Shown here: piece by piece, positions 45,277 to 57,127 of the stretch
Layout: each line of letters opens with the position of its first letter
Numbering within the stretch: the stretch's first letter is position 1
NCBI GenBank assembly: GCA_019915135.1
Contig: JAHLMK010000004.1
Span: 1,550,001 to 1,614,000 of the forward strand
Direction of reading: 5' to 3'
Length of the DNA stretch: 64,000 nt
Source: Strobilurus pachycystidiatus
Taxonomy: Eukaryota; Basidiomycota; Agaricomycetes; Agaricales; Physalacriaceae
Made by a program: the position numbers and the translations under genes
Notes under the pieces: generated by a model
Seen by the model: the letters and a program-made list of their open reading frames with translations, nothing else
Database searches by the model: none
What the model was told of the DNA's origin: nothing

Positions 45277-46661
45277 CTACAGATTCCAGGAATTGATGCT
45301 CCCTTGGGGTGCTTCCGGCTTGAACCCATTTTCGATCCACTTCTTCTCGAGCGCAAGCAAGCTATCCACAGTGTCGAGGACGGTTTCCTCCCAAGTCTTA
45401 TACGTATCCCTCGTGACTCCCAATGCTTTCTCTTGCTCTTCCCTGTAAGCATCCAAGTTGACGAGTCGATCCTCACGCTCAGGCCAACTCGGCGCTTTTT
45501 CTGGATCCGCTAGGCGGTCGATCAGCTCAGGACGTTCCTTCGCAATGAGCTCGATAGCAGCACGCCACGACGAAGGGTATGGCGAAGCGGCCACGTAACG
45601 TTTGCGGCGCTCCGATGGCGCACTATTGAGTCCTGCAATGTGGAGACGAGCGACGTCGCGTACGTCAACCGAGCCCGGTCCGGGCACGTATGAGGTATTG
45701 TCTTTCCTGAGCAATTGATAGATGTTGGCGGCTGTGGCGAGAGGGAGATGGTCTGGCTCCGGAACAATATCCGCAAACTGGGGCGCTACGGGTCCAAAGA
45801 TCCAGGTGGGACCAACTGCATAAGAGTTAGCCTTAGTGAGACGCAAGGAGAGAAGATCGACGCATCTCACGTACGAATAACGAAGTCTATGTCTGGGTGC
45901 GCATCGGCAAAAGCCATGATCGCCTTGTCAGCATTCGTTTTCTGGTAGATATATGGTCCAGTAGCGTAGTTGTCCATCTCTTCCAGAGTGATAGGTCTGA
46001 TGTCTGAGACATATTGGAAGCTGGACTGCTTACAAGGCTTCTGAACACACCTTCTGGGCCATAAGGTCCGCCAAAAGGAAAGGTTACAGTGGAGCTGGTA
46101 ACGACAGCTTTCTTGACACCAGCCTTGGCTGCTTCATCGAGGACGTGGACGGCACCTTCTGCGGCGTACTAAGGAAAGCAGGTTCATAACACCGCATACG
46201 GCGCATTGCTCAGACTGGGAACCTACTTTGACAGCCGCGTCCGCGTGCACTCGCCCGGGCAGCGGTGCAGCGGTATGGATAATTCCATCAACACCTATTG
46301 CCTTTGAGAAGGCCGTGTCAGATTGGAGAAGCAAACTCACCTTTGAGAACCTCCGAGAAGTCTCCAGATGCAATATCCGATATTTCGACGGCCTCGAAGG
46401 CGGGATTGGCGGCCAAGGCCTTCCTCAGCCGCTCGTATTTCTGGCCTCGTGCCGAACTGATACATTGTGGCAATCAGTACACTCCAAAGCTGACAGACTT
46501 CAGTTAAGCGCACCCCCGAACTCTGTAGCCAAGTTCCAGTAGCTGATTGACGATATGTAGACCTAAGTAGCCAGACGCGCCTGTCACCTTTCGTGGAAGC
46601 CATGTCAGAATACACGTAGGAAGAGAACCAGCCAACGCACAAAGATCAGTTGTTGTGCCAT
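45277..46661 (-). CDS. NAD(P)-dependent epimerase/dehydratase-type reductase
   Basis: Extended short-chain dehydrogenase resembling fungal ketoreductases (GRE2 / dihydroflavonol-reductase-like). A short first exon 46641-46661 encodes MAQQLIF, followed by a 53-nt intron. Exon 2, from 46587, begins VTGASGYLGLHIVNQLLELG, which is the Rossmann GxxGxxG. The next exon gives GSARGQKYERLRKALAANP and VEISDIASGDFSEVLKG; then VDGIIHTAAPLPG, VKKAVVTSSTVTFPFGGP, and the catalytic YIYQKTNADKA (YxxxK). Then VGPTWIFGPVAPQF, SVDVRDVARLHIAG and the C-terminal helical part to the stop at 45277. Substrate not predictable: aldehydes or ketones by family. Confidence 0.87.
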
Positions 46662-47030
46662 TGCTTGAAGTACGATGGAAGTCACCGATATCTTCGATAA
46701 CCTTTATATTGCACTTGCCCGTGCGAATGATGAAGAATGACGCTGACGAATACGGGCGGCATGTCCCCCACATTTGTATTGAGCTCCGAGTTAGACCAGA
46801 CTTCAAAGTGTCTTCAAGCCCTGATTAAGGCCTGATTGGCTCATCCTAATGCCCGGAAAGATCATAGCTCAATGTGGATGACAACTCGAGTACGACACAT
46901 AGCGGCCGCGTCCTTCACCGTTTATCCGCGAGAACACTTGCTGCTGCAGGGACTTGAATACTGCGATCGCGCCGTTGACGGAGATGGAATTAGAATGACT
47001 GTAATAGAAGATATATAAGTAAGATCGCGC
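46662..47030. other. Intergenic
   Basis: No supported gene. Confidence 0.5.
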
Positions 47031-49115
47031 TCAGAGAATACCCATATTCAAGGGTTCATCCGCCGCATCCTCTCCAGAGGTCTCCCGGAAGAAATTGAGC
47101 GACAAGAGCTGCCTCGCGCTCGGCCTTTTCTTCGGGTCGAGAGTCATGCACAACTTGATGAGCAAGGCCGCATCGTAGAGCCTCTCATCCAGAGGAAGGT
47201 CCGTATCCCCTTCAACAGTCGCCCTCTGGATGAGCTCCTCCTCCGACATCGCCTCCACCGCCTCCGCGCCCAACGTTGCAGTCAACTTCAATTTGATCTG
47301 CTGAATCTTGGCATCCATGGCAAGCATGACGTTCCTGGTTATCACTTCGGCAGCGATGATTTCCTTGCGCTCAAGTCCTTTGACGTCGCGTTGGAGATTC
47401 GTCCAAGCCTCCTCCTCGAGGGGGTCTTCGAAGGTACCTCTCATCAAGTTGCCTGGAGGGATGTCAAATTGGTTCGGTGCTGGAGACGTGTACGTACCAT
47501 CAGCGTCAAATAGCCCTTCTCGTGATGGGCATTGTTCGACCATCCAGCGAGGGAACCTTTCCGTCTCAGAGTAGGCAAGCATAGCGGCAAGATGATCCTC
47601 GGGCACGTAAGTCTCATGAGTGACATCCCCAGCTGGATTGTCGTAAACTGCGTCACTCGTATCGGGTGGTCCACTGAATATTGGGCCAAAGCCAAGAATC
47701 TCCATCATCTGAATTATACAATGTGAACAAGTCGATCGTGGAGCACAGAGAGGAAAGACTGACGGTATAGCCCAAATTCCAGATATCAACCTTTTCATTC
47801 CAAGGAAGCCCTAGAACAAGTTCGGGTGCCATTCGCCTAGGAGATGTTCTTGGGACGGGAGCTTGTGACGGGTTTGAGAGGACAGAGTACTTTCGATATT
47901 GAGAATCCCACCTTGTGTTTTATCATCAGGTATTTCTTGGGCTGAAACGGTGATCATCAAGTAACTCCAGTTTTTTTATAAGACGTGGACGCACCGCTGC
48001 CGAAACCGGCTAGTCTGAAGAACATGTCGGGACTTAGTTCATATTGACCAAACTCGTCTTTCTTCCAGTTAGGATTGGAGACGGGTGTGCTTTTGGGTTC
48101 GTGGTAGGTCCGCAGGACGCTTGAATTATCCTTCGGATCTCGAGTGTACAGATCCTTGCGCATCCCAATCAAAGGTTCCTTGTAGTACTCCTGCTTCTGG
48201 TCTTCCCGTGCCAGGAGCTCCTGAAGCGCAGGCTCCTCCATGTCCAGGTTCACAAGAATATCGCCCTGGGTGATATCTATGCGTCGTCTAGTGAAGGGAG
48301 GCCAAAGTCGAAGAGAAATGAACGCGTACTGCCGTGGACCATCTTGCAATCTTCGTGCATGAACTGCAATGCCTTAAGCATATCCTTAAAGACTTTTCTC
48401 CAGACGTCGATGGGGATGACGTGATTGAGACGAATGCCCTGCATGTACGCGACAGAAGGACCGCATAATGGCATGACGGTCATGACTCTCTCTATGTGGT
48501 TGATTGTCTTGAAGTTGACCGGCTGCTGCATGATTGCGGTCCAGATGGAGTGGCAGAGATTGCGGGTCCCAGCTGGGATAGCGTTCTTTTCCTCTATGAC
48601 CTCCAGGACTTTGCGTGTAACAAGATGTCCTCCATTGACAGCGCCGGAAGTAGCAGCATACGCGGAATACACCTTGACGGCACAATACGTAGGTTCCTAC
48701 GCGGAATAAGGAATAATAGTACATTCACGGTGACGGTGCTCACCTCGTCTTTGGGTGGGTATGTCTGTGCCAGCCAGACGCTAGCATTCTCTCCGTAACC
48801 CAACTTTCGCAGGACCTGGACTCGCTCTTCCTCGTCGTGGTCTATCCTCATGAGACCCCATTCCGAGTCCTCTGGAGGTAGAATCTCCCCAGCTTGCACG
48901 TCGAGAAAGTCCGGCCCGTGTGGTATGGGGGTACTGGTGTCCTCCTCATAGCAGCCGCTGGTTTCCATCAGCCTGTCATCGTTGGCGTCGAGCTCGACGG
49001 AGAAATGGGTTCCATCGTCCGGGAAGGAGACGCGGGACATGGACCGACATAGCCGAGGCAAGGTGTGCACCCTCAGACCAAGTGGACGCTGCAGACATCG
49101 CAGCAGAGATGCCAT
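47031..49115 (-). CDS. SRPK-like kinase, probably a pseudokinase
   Basis: Starts MASLLRCLQRPLGLRVHTLPR, a basic leader that could be mitochondrial. In order: LRKLGYGENASVWLAQTY (glycine loop), YCAVKVY (ATP lysine), the SRPK-type insert with GGHLVTRKVLEVI, and VWRKVFKDMLKALQFMHEDC. The catalytic-loop equivalent is MVHGDITQGDILVNL, where HRD is HGD and the usual Asn five residues on is Asp. The DFG equivalent is RLAGFGSAQEIPDD, where Asp is replaced by Gly. The C-lobe follows (RMAPELVLGLPWNEKVDIWNLG, then LCMTLDPKKRPSARQLLSLNFF). Loss of both metal-binding residues predicts weak or no phosphotransfer, although some pseudokinases keep activity. At least five exons; borders after the activation segment are approximate. 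Confidence 0.8.
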
Positions 49116-49422
49116 TGCAGAACGCTCAGTCTACCCAGTCAAGGCTGCGCCTCACACAGTCAACCAAATTGTGCGCCGTTTGAACGCGTATTTCGCGTCA
49201 CGTATCGTCGCCGTGCACGAACAGGAAGAAAAAGCAGTCATGACATAATGAGGTGATGCTTGTTTATCCAGCCTGCCGTGGCCAGCCGGTTCGCTTGATC
49301 GCGAATTGACGCTCACAACTTGAACGTACGCGCCTCATCCTCGTAGGTTTTCACCACTTGGCAAGATTCATTCAGCTAAGATGATAATTAATACTGCTAG
49401 GATTCTAATTGACTCCTTGCGG
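49116..49422. other. Intergenic
   Basis: No supported gene. Confidence 0.5.
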
Positions 49423-50121
49423 TTATCGTCCTGACTCAGCTGCAATCAAATTATTGCGCCTGTTATCCCTCTCATGTTTTTGCTTTTTCAAAAGCGCATA
49501 GATGAACGTCGCAACGATGTCATCCCCAATGTGCATGATCTGAGGCGACACGGTCAGCGACGGCATCCGCCCCTCGTGAAAGAACCCGATAGATCCATGA
49601 TCATAGTCCGCCACCCTAACATCCGAGCCGTCGTTCACCACAAGCTAGTAAGTATGCATCATCAGCTAAGGGCTTCGAATGAACAAGAAAATATCAAGCA
49701 CGTACGTATTCATCCTTCCAGTCAGATTTCCACTTGTACGAGTGCCCATCTGATGCGGTGAACGTTTCAGAGCTGCGCCCAAGACCATATGCATGTCAAC
49801 ACACTGAAGTGCCAGCCTGCCACCCACCGGGCTGGCATCCGGTGAGTGAAGCACAAAGATATGGACGTACCGAGAGAGGATATGTTCTTTTACTGGAGTG
49901 ATGTCCCTCCCCCACACCGTAACGCTGGGGTCTGGCGCCGTCAGGCCCAAGCCTATCTGTACAACGGCCATGTCCCTGAGCTGCCCATTCACCACCTTCT
50001 TGATGAAGGTGGGATTGTGTGAGAGAAATTGGCGCTCTGTCGTGATGTAGTACAGAGGCCTGTTGTCTGGAAGTATGATGGCGGTATTACGCGCGTCTCG
50101 CTCCGCCATTGTGAGTTCCAT
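49423..50121 (-). CDS. DUF6593-like protein, copy A
   Basis: 179 aa from three exons: 49871-50121, 49706-49772 and 49423-49644; phases close. The order of motifs matches the fungal DUF6593 group: ERDARNTAIILPDNRPLYYI near the N-terminus, TVWGRDITP, SETFTASDGHSYKWK, then GSIGFFHEGRMPSLTVSPQ and HIGDDIVATFIYALLKKQ at the C-terminus. No signal peptide or catalytic motif. These proteins are predicted compact beta-rich proteins of unknown role, often in multicopy lineage-specific families. Its paralogue is at 58753-59442; the two flank a block of other duplicated genes. Confidence 0.75.
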
Positions 50122-51138
50122 GGTGGGTCGTTCAGTGAGGGTGGGGGGACTAGGAGACGGTTACGGGCCTGTTTTATGGCGTCTAAAGTCAGGGAAGAGC
50201 CTTCAATTATTCAGATGTGAGCGCCGAACAAGGATCTTGAATGTGAGCGCTGATGCATTAGGCTCCTGATCCCAGTACCTCCTGGCAACATATCATGCGC
50301 CACAGATTCGTCGTGCTTAAGACATGGTTTATAGACGGTACTAGCAGTGCCATAGGGCGAGCTGTTACGCCCGGTGGCATGGGCATGGGCCCGCCGCAAG
50401 GCCGATGACGGAGAGACGGAACAGCTAGGATGCAATATCTCACCTTGACTTCAACTCTAGCTCGCGTGAACCATCATTGACTCGTAGCAGTGCAGGAGCA
50501 GCGTGATTGCTTGTAGTGAACCTTCCTGATGGCACCACTGGCAACGCATTCAATCTGTGTGAACTCGATTGATGTACACCCTGAACTTCAATTGATAAGT
50601 ACGAACATTATAATCCCCCTGGAAGCTTGCAGTTTCACATCATACCAGAGATCTAGAGTGCAGTAAATCATCAGTAATGCTCCACCGTGACCAAACAGGT
50701 GAGGTTTCTGGAAAGATATACTCTGTGTCCTTGCCTTTCGCTTTTGGTTAAAATTGGTTTGAGGAGGACGGCGTACTATCTCGTGTAATTCGACCAGATG
50801 ACATGATATGTCCGCGTCCGTGACAATGGTCAAAGGGAAGGTGGCGCGCGACAAACACGTACAAGAGTGCACCACTCAAATTTTTATGCACTCACCTGTA
50901 AGTTGAGATTTAGGCGGCTTTGAGCTTTATCGCCATGTCATAGAAGTCAGCGCGCGACGCTTCGCCGAAATACTTCTCTTTGGCTTGCACCCATTGCAGT
51001 CGTTCTACCGGGAAAGGAAAGTGATGAAGTTGTGATAAATAATGGATGGAGTAGATGTAGGCTGAAGAGATACACATGATAGGTACTGTACTACATTGAT
51101 GAGCTATGATGCAATATGATAGATACTGAAAGTACACC
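50122..51138. other. Intergenic with duplicated 3' flank and an unexplained terminal-exon-like frame
   Basis: 50760-51138 aligns with 55080-55444, the 3' flank of the second orphan copy. On the minus strand near 50913-51007 a frame reads ERLQWVQAKEKYFGEASRADFYDMAIKLKAA after a CCCGGTAG acceptor and ends in TAA. It could be an alternative last exon of the orphan gene at 51139. The equivalent frame is broken in the second copy. Confidence 0.4.
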
Positions 51139-52358
51139 TCAGACATCGCTCGACGAAGACGAAGAATTCGAAGCGACGTCCAATGATATGACATGATGAT
51201 GCCGCCGTTGTCTTTTCGGAGGAGATGGCGTGTCCGAGTCCTTGGAGCGCGCGACCAGACGCCAAGCAGCATCTTGCTTGATGGTATCTGACCATGCACG
51301 CACCGGCTCCTTCGTGTACTCCTCATACTCGGGATCACCGCAGAGCTCATCCGATGGCGCATCCATTTCCTCCACCCTCCACGAGTTGACCTTTGGTGGA
51401 TAAAACCATGGTCCGTCATGCTGCGAGCCAGTCTCAGACACTGACTCCAAGTCCGCGTCCGATTCTGCTTCGGAGTGAGAACGCTTGCGAGACGACGAGG
51501 ATGATGGGTCGGTGGAGAGAGAGGGGACTCCAAGTTCATCAGGCCTGTACGGGAGCCATCTACTCGGGAAGTCTCCGAGGGCGCAGCCGTCGTAGAAAAA
51601 ATCGATGGGAATACGATGCCCGTATCTGAAGGGCAGAGTGACGAAGGTAAAGCTGACCTGCTCGGATGAGTGCTCAGTGATCCTCTCATCATCGGCCATT
51701 ATCGCGTTTCTAGCGTAAATTCCCCAGAAGCAGGGGTTCAGAGACAGATGAACAGCCGGCAATGAATTGAAGGGATATTCATGGCGGGTGGTAAGGTTTG
51801 TGGCTGGGTCTCTGACATGAATGGCCCCCTTGAAGTTACACGGGGTGACGCTGTACTCGTATGTGTTTTCGTTGAATACCTGGTGCGTGTGAGGGACCAG
51901 ACAAACACAATTACTACCAATGGACCTACTTCATCAAAACGTCTGCGATGCTCCAGTGGTGCCGATTCGTTGTCGTCCAGCAGAGAATTCAGAGCGTCGA
52001 TAGTGGCAGCCTTTGGACAGAGTACGATTTGCTGTCGTTCGATTAATTGAATAATCTCGCGACGGCCTTGATCGTTGTCAGCGAAAGATACTTGCAAGCA
52101 GTGGTGTAGATCACGGCTCACAATTCAGTGTGTTGATAGGTAGGTCAAGTAGCTCTAAGCTTTCGCCTCGCTTCAGGCCATGGAAGTACTCCAGGGGGTC
52201 GAGCTGCGATGCAGTCCTCAGTAGAGGGTCACTGCACAAGCATGGCGGCCTACCTGGGCATCCAAGGTTTCAGCCGGATTGATTGCACAGTGAGTCTCTA
52301 CACTGGACTCAAAGTCGCCAGACAGCGAGAAGTGTTCAAGTGTGAGAAGGGGAGCCAT
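51139..52358 (-). CDS. Orphan gene O, copy A (paralogue at 55445-56680)
   Basis: Starts MAPLLTLEHFSLSGDFESSV at ATG 52358. Exon 1 ends AETLDAQ; exon 2 reads LDPLEYFHGLKRGESLELLD; exon 3 RREIIQLIERQQIVLCPKAA with ALEHRRRFDE-type end; exon 4 VFNENTYEYSVTPCNFKG onward to the stop at 51139. The C-terminal half has YGHRIPIDFFYDGCALGDFP, a serine run, an acidic stretch, FYPPKVNSWRVEEMDAP, a basic PPKRQRRHHH patch and SSSSSSDV at the end. The basic patch suggests nuclear entry and the last serines could be a SUMO-interaction-like or phosphorylation site; both are inference. No known domain. Both copies are intact, so the protein is under selection. Confidence 0.68.
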
Positions 52359-52559
52359 TTTCGATAGGGTCATGGTAGAAAGTCAAGGTAGACGCGGCGC
52401 CGGTAGGCCCGGCCACAGGCCGTGACCGACCAACACGCGTAACACGTGATTTTACCGTCACTCTTCAGCTCTGTCAGTCCTCTTCCTAAGTTCCTCTTTT
52501 ACACTCTCAAGTTACACCCTTACACTTGCTGACATGAACTTTCATACAGCCCCACACCG
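52359..52559. promoter_or_regulatory. Divergent promoter region of orphan O copy A
   Basis: It aligns with 56690-56790 (shared blocks GTGAC(C/T)GA(C/T)CAA-ACGCG and a CACGTGA box). In the second copy the region lies between the divergent genes O and G, so it is probably a bidirectional promoter whose right-hand gene has decayed here. Confidence 0.45.
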
Positions 52560-52800
52560 TAACGAACGCGCATCACTCCATACTCGGTGCGAAGAGGGCG
52601 GCTTTCTCGCCCTTGGCGGCACCTCAACAGGCTTTTCCCAACGGTTCTAATCGGGATTTTCTGAGTCACGGCTGGCCGTACACTCCCTCTCGAACAATTC
52701 AAAATTGCCGGTATCCCTCGCTGGAGCGCTACACAAAAACGTCTAGCCAACATTTCCCGGATTATATCTGCAACTCACTCGGCTCTCGGCGCCCCGCGTC
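52560..52800 (+). pseudogene. Relic of gene G (57128-58344)
   Basis: The plus-strand sequence CTTTCCCAACGG-TCTAATCGGGA-TTT matches the exon at about 57838 (CTTTCCCTGACGGTCCTATCCGGGACTTT). After a deletion, a frame reads GRTLPLEQFKIAGIPRWSAT and QKRLANI, against GRTLLLRQVTRAGIPGWSLA and QRVLANM in the intact gene. Upstream exons are missing and frames are broken. It sits divergently upstream of orphan O copy A, just as intact G does with O copy B. Confidence 0.7.
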
Positions 52801-53422
52801 TTGTCTTGTCAACATACAGCCTCGTACACACCCAGAGGGTTTTAGACAGTGCTTGACATGCATGCTGCCAGTCCTCGCGCTTCTCTTCTCAGGCCAGCCA
52901 GGAACCATCTTGAATGAGGATGATAAGGCCTCTTATCATCGCACTGTACTTACACCGTCTATCACGTCAAGGCGAGCTGTAGAGCGGCCGTCTTCCAAGT
53001 CTTCGCCAGCAGCGCCCTACCCTGCCCTCCGAGCCCATCGAGCATTCCATCTATGATCAGATATCGCAGCCCGGTACAGTATACAATGCGTCGTTGAGTG
53101 AGTGAGTACCATGAAGGTTTTCCGCAGAGCGTTATTCACGAACGCCTGCTGTCCCAAGCGTGCGTGATTCCGGCTTCAATCACGCTCTGTAGGCCCTCGT
53201 TGAGGAAAGTAACACGAGCATGCCTCAGGAAATGTGGGTGTCTTCCTTTCGACTACATAGATTGATAGCTGAATATTGTTTAGTACGCTCTTCTTCTTCC
53301 AGGAGAAGCCATTAGTCGTGTATCACTCTTGTATTGAGCTGCTGATGCGCTTTCTCCCAAGGACAGCGAAAGGGATTTCTTATTGACACACCATAGCTCA
53401 AAAGTTAATATCTCATAGCGCA
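52801..53422. other. Intergenic
   Basis: A plus-strand frame continues to 53056 without family resemblance. No other feature. Confidence 0.4.
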
Positions 53423-54229
53423 CTATTTCCTTGGCGGCATGGAATATCCTTGCGAGATCAAACGACTGTACGCCCTCCGATTCTCCGCGTCGAGCCATTC
53501 TTGTCGAAAGTAATGAAAGCTGTACCAAGCCACACCACCCACGACCAGAGCTACACCTCCGGTAAGTGCACCACAGACCGCTAGACCTCCAGCCATCCCA
53601 CACCCCCCTGTAGCGAGAGACCCTCCTCCAAGAGCAGCAAGGCCACTGGTGATTCCAGACGCGCTGAGACCACTGACGGTTCCAGCTTGCGAAATCAGCA
53701 CCACAGAGGAAGCAGCTCCCATAGAGACGCCTGATACAAGCGCATCAGAACAAGAATCTCACAAAAGTATTTGCATACCAACGTGGCCAGCGCGATTAGT
53801 CACTTTCTTCGTCAATGGATCATTCTCTACGATGTCGCAGACCGCGGCAAGAGACTTCGCAGCCCCAATGCCCGCAGCGCCTGCAACGACTACGACCCCT
53901 CCGATTGCGGTCCCTCCAATTGCGGCGAGGCTGGTCATGCTGACCCCTTCGACGCCTCCAATAATGAGGAGGCCCACCGGACCTTGCGCAAGGTTTCCAA
54001 TTTGTTCGAGCGTGAGCGTTGTTGCGGCACCAACATGACGCTCTGCGAGGGAGACCATGCACTGAGGAATTTGGAGAACATGATGGTCTGTGTTCGCTGT
54101 GGTAACCAGCTGAGTCGAATTGATGCGAAGTACGGCTGTGTCGTTGATTACTCCAATGCACAGAGCATAGTGGCCGACGCGTTGGGTGTGGTCGACCCAG
54201 ATGACATATTCACCTTTCGAGGCGGGCAT
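53423..54229 (-). CDS. Glycine-rich membrane protein, IFI6/IFI27 (6-16)-like
   Basis: 252 aa from two exons, 53779-54229 and 53423-53730, with a 48-nt intron. The N-terminus reads MPASKGEYVIWVDHTQRVGHYAL. Then come two glycine/alanine-rich hydrophobic blocks: LLIIGGVEGVSMTSLAAIGG with AIGGVVVVAGAAGIGAAKSLAA, and after the intron GVSMGAASSVVLISQAGTVSGLSASGITSGLAALGGGSLATGGCGMAGGLAV followed by GGVALVVGGVAWYSFHYF. The second block has the spacing of the 6-16/IFI27 family (GxTSAGIAAGSxAAxxxSxxAxxxGGGxAAGSLVA). In animals these are small mitochondrial/ER membrane proteins linked to apoptosis and antiviral response; fungal function is unknown. It lies between the duplicated O/G units. Confidence 0.62.
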
Positions 54230-55444
54230 GGCGAAGGAGGGTGATGATGAGGAAGGACTTGACTGGGAAGACGGTTTAAATGAACGAGCGCCTCATTGCT
54301 TTCTCATGTCAAGGGATAATTGTGGGTGATTCTAATCTTTCGAAGCAGCGCCTAGTGCGGTCTTTTACGGGTCCGAGGGCGCTGTATGCCCATTGCCCAG
54401 TCATTGTGCGAATGGGACTTGAACTTACAATAAACAATTCAAAAGTTTCCCATGATTCTGTGATGATGGCATGACAGCCGGCAGAACCTTTGAATCCACG
54501 TATTGATATAACAATAAGCCTCAAGATAATGAATTTTGCTCAAGCAAATGATGAAACTCACCTCGCAGTACAGTATCTCTTCTCAGTCACACTCTGATCA
54601 TGGCGGAGCTAGCGCCACCTTCCAGCCTTCTCTCTCAGAATGAGGATAAGCACTGCTGATGGTCATTCATGGAATCAGTTGCCTTGTCATACATGCGGTA
54701 GGTTCGAAATAATCGTGGCGTATCAGCTCAAATTTCGCATTCTCATGCATCTGCCCTAGGCATCTGTACACAGGGTGTTCCATTCAGTAATGCCGTTGAG
54801 CACAATCTGACTCACTGGTCTTTATATGCATGAGAATGTCATTACAGTCTATGGGTGGGAATGAACGTCGTGACATGCTATGTGATGACTCGAACATCCA
54901 AATGTCAGGCGGCTGTCAGGCGGCCTGACTCCATAGAGTAGAAATATTCGGCGCTCGAGACGAACATCGGTAGCGAGTAGATAGCGAGGGACGCGAATGG
55001 ACTTATTTTGGGTTCATCGTTCGCGTAAAGGTTCTTCGAATGTGGTACCGTACAGATCTGGGCTTAGACTAGCGCGAGGCTTGTCCGATTCTCAAGACAA
55101 AGAATCCGACGGGGCGTCCGGTGAACATCCGCGTCCGCGACAATGGTCAAAGGAAAGGTATACCCGAGCGAGCAGCGCGTCTCTCGTGACAAACACGAAT
55201 ACGTGCGTTATTGCGCCACTCAAAGGTTTGTGCAATCAACTTGAGATTCAGGCCAGGTCGATGGCTTGATCACCTTGTCATTTCCGAAGCGTTCCTAGTC
55301 GACTCGCACCTACTCTGGTCTGAAGAGGATAGTCATGAAGTTGTGATACGATGAATTGAGTAAGCGTATCTTGTAGTGATAAATATGATAAGTACTGTAC
55401 ATTGATGAGCTAATATGCAATATGATAACTATTGAACGTACACC
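54230..55444. other. Intergenic with duplicated 3' flank
   Basis: 54230-55080 shows no gene. 55080-55444 aligns with 50760-51138 (blocks CCGCGTCCG(T/C)GACAATGGTCAAAG and TTGAGATT(T/C)AGGC), the 3' flank of orphan O copy A. Confidence 0.5.
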
Positions 55445-56680
55445 TCAGACATCGCTCGACGAAGACGAAGAATTCGACGGGATGTCCAATGATATGACAT
55501 GATGATTGCGCCGTTGTCTTTTCGGAGGAGATGGCGTGTCCGAGTCCTGGGAGCGCGCAACCAGACGCCAAGCAGCATCTTGCTTGATGGTATCTGCCCA
55601 TGCACGCACCGGCTCCTTCGCGTACTCCTCGAACTCAGGATCATCGCAGAGCTCTTCTGATGGCGCATCCATTTCCTCCACCCTCCACGAGTTGACCTTT
55701 GGTGGATAAAACCATGGTCCGTCATGTTGCGAGCCAGTCTCAGACACTGACTCCGAGTCCGAGTCCGCCTCCGAGTCTGCTTCGGGGTGAGACCGCTTGC
55801 GAGACGACGAGGATGATGGGTCGGTGGAGAGAGGTGGGACTCCAAGTTGATCAGGCCTGTACGGGAGCCATCTACGCGGGAAGTCTCCGAGGGCGCAGCC
55901 GTCATAGAAAAAATCGATTGGAATACGATGCCCGTACACAAAGGGCAAAGTGGCGAACGTCAACCCGACCTGCTCGGGTGCGTGCTTGATGATCATCCCT
56001 TTGGCATCAGCCAATATCGCCTTTCTAGCGAGGACTGCCCAGAAGCAGGGGTTCAGAGACAGATGAACGGCCGGCAATGATGTGAAGGGATATTCGTGGC
56101 GGGTGGTAAGGTTTGTGGCTGGGTCTCTGACATGAATTGCCCCCTTGAAGTCACAGGGGGTGACGCTGTACTCGTATGCATTTTCGTTGAACACCTGGTG
56201 CGTGTGAGGAACCAGGCAAACACAGTTACTGCAAATGGACCTACTTCATCAAAACGTCTGCGATGCTCCAGTGGTGCCGATTCGTTGTTGTCCAGAAAAG
56301 AGTTCAGAGCGTCAACAGTTGCATCCTTTGGACAGAGTACGATTTGATGTCGTTCGATCAACTGAATAATTTCACGACGGCCTTGATATGTGGTTGTCAG
56401 CGAAAGATACTTGTGAGCAGTGGTGTAGATCACGGCTCACATTTCAGTGTGTTGATAGGTAGGTCAAGTAGCTCTAAGCTTTCGCCTCGCTTAAGGCCAT
56501 GGAAGTACTCCAGGCGGTCGAGCTGCGATGCAGTCCTTAGTAAAGGGTCACTCGTGCACAAGCATGGCGGCCTACCTGGGCATCCAATTTTTCAGCCGGA
56601 TTGATTGCACGGTGAGTCTCTATATTGGACTCAAAGTCGCCGGACAGCGAGAAGTGTTCTAGTGTGAGAAGGGGAGCCAT
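55445..56680 (-). CDS. Orphan gene O, copy B
   Basis: Paralogue of 51139-52358 with the same exon layout and very high similarity: start at 56680 (MAPLLTLEHFSLSGDFESN-type), exon with RREIIQLIERHQIVLCPKDA, then VFNENAYEYSVTPCDFKG, YGHRIPIDFFYDGCALGDFP, the serine/acidic stretch (slightly longer than copy A), PPKRQRRNHH and SSSSSSDV. The stop is at 55445. It is transcribed divergently from gene G, with 447 bp between starts. No recognised domain. Confidence 0.7.
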
Positions 56681-57127
56681 TTGTGATATGATGATGGTTG
56701 AAAGTCAAGGGAAGGCGACAATCACTGTGGGTGTGACTGATCAATACGCGTTTCACGTGAGCTGATCACTGTCACCTCCATTGTGACGTTCCTTTCCTTC
56801 TTGGGCCAAGTCAACATCGAACAAAGTGCTCAAGTTGAACAAAATGCTCAACAATGGGCTCACAAATCACTCCATGCCCCCCTTGCTTTGCCTTTTTGGG
56901 CTCTATTTCTCCCGGGCCACCCGCTGCATCTCGGGCAAAGCACACTCGCGACTCATCTTGGCGTAAACAAAGTGCACAACAATCTGCACACACTCTTTGT
57001 ATCTCTGCTTTTACACATGAATCACTTTTGCGCTTGGATATAAAGAGCACTGGGGCAACTCTACTATCTCTGTCTCTTCTTTATCTTTTCTTCCTGCGCT
57101 GGACCGCAAGCAAACACCATAATCCTG
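56681..57127. promoter_or_regulatory. Divergent promoter between orphan O copy B and gene G
   Basis: 447 bp between two start codons. Contains CACGTGA near 56755 and a possible TATAAAGAG at about 57039-57047 for gene G. Shares its left part with 52385-52540. Confidence 0.5.

Noticed and set aside
52613..53056. Possible new 147-aa gene
   Set aside because: Its first part matches a decayed exon of gene G in a shifted frame, so it is a relic rather than a gene.
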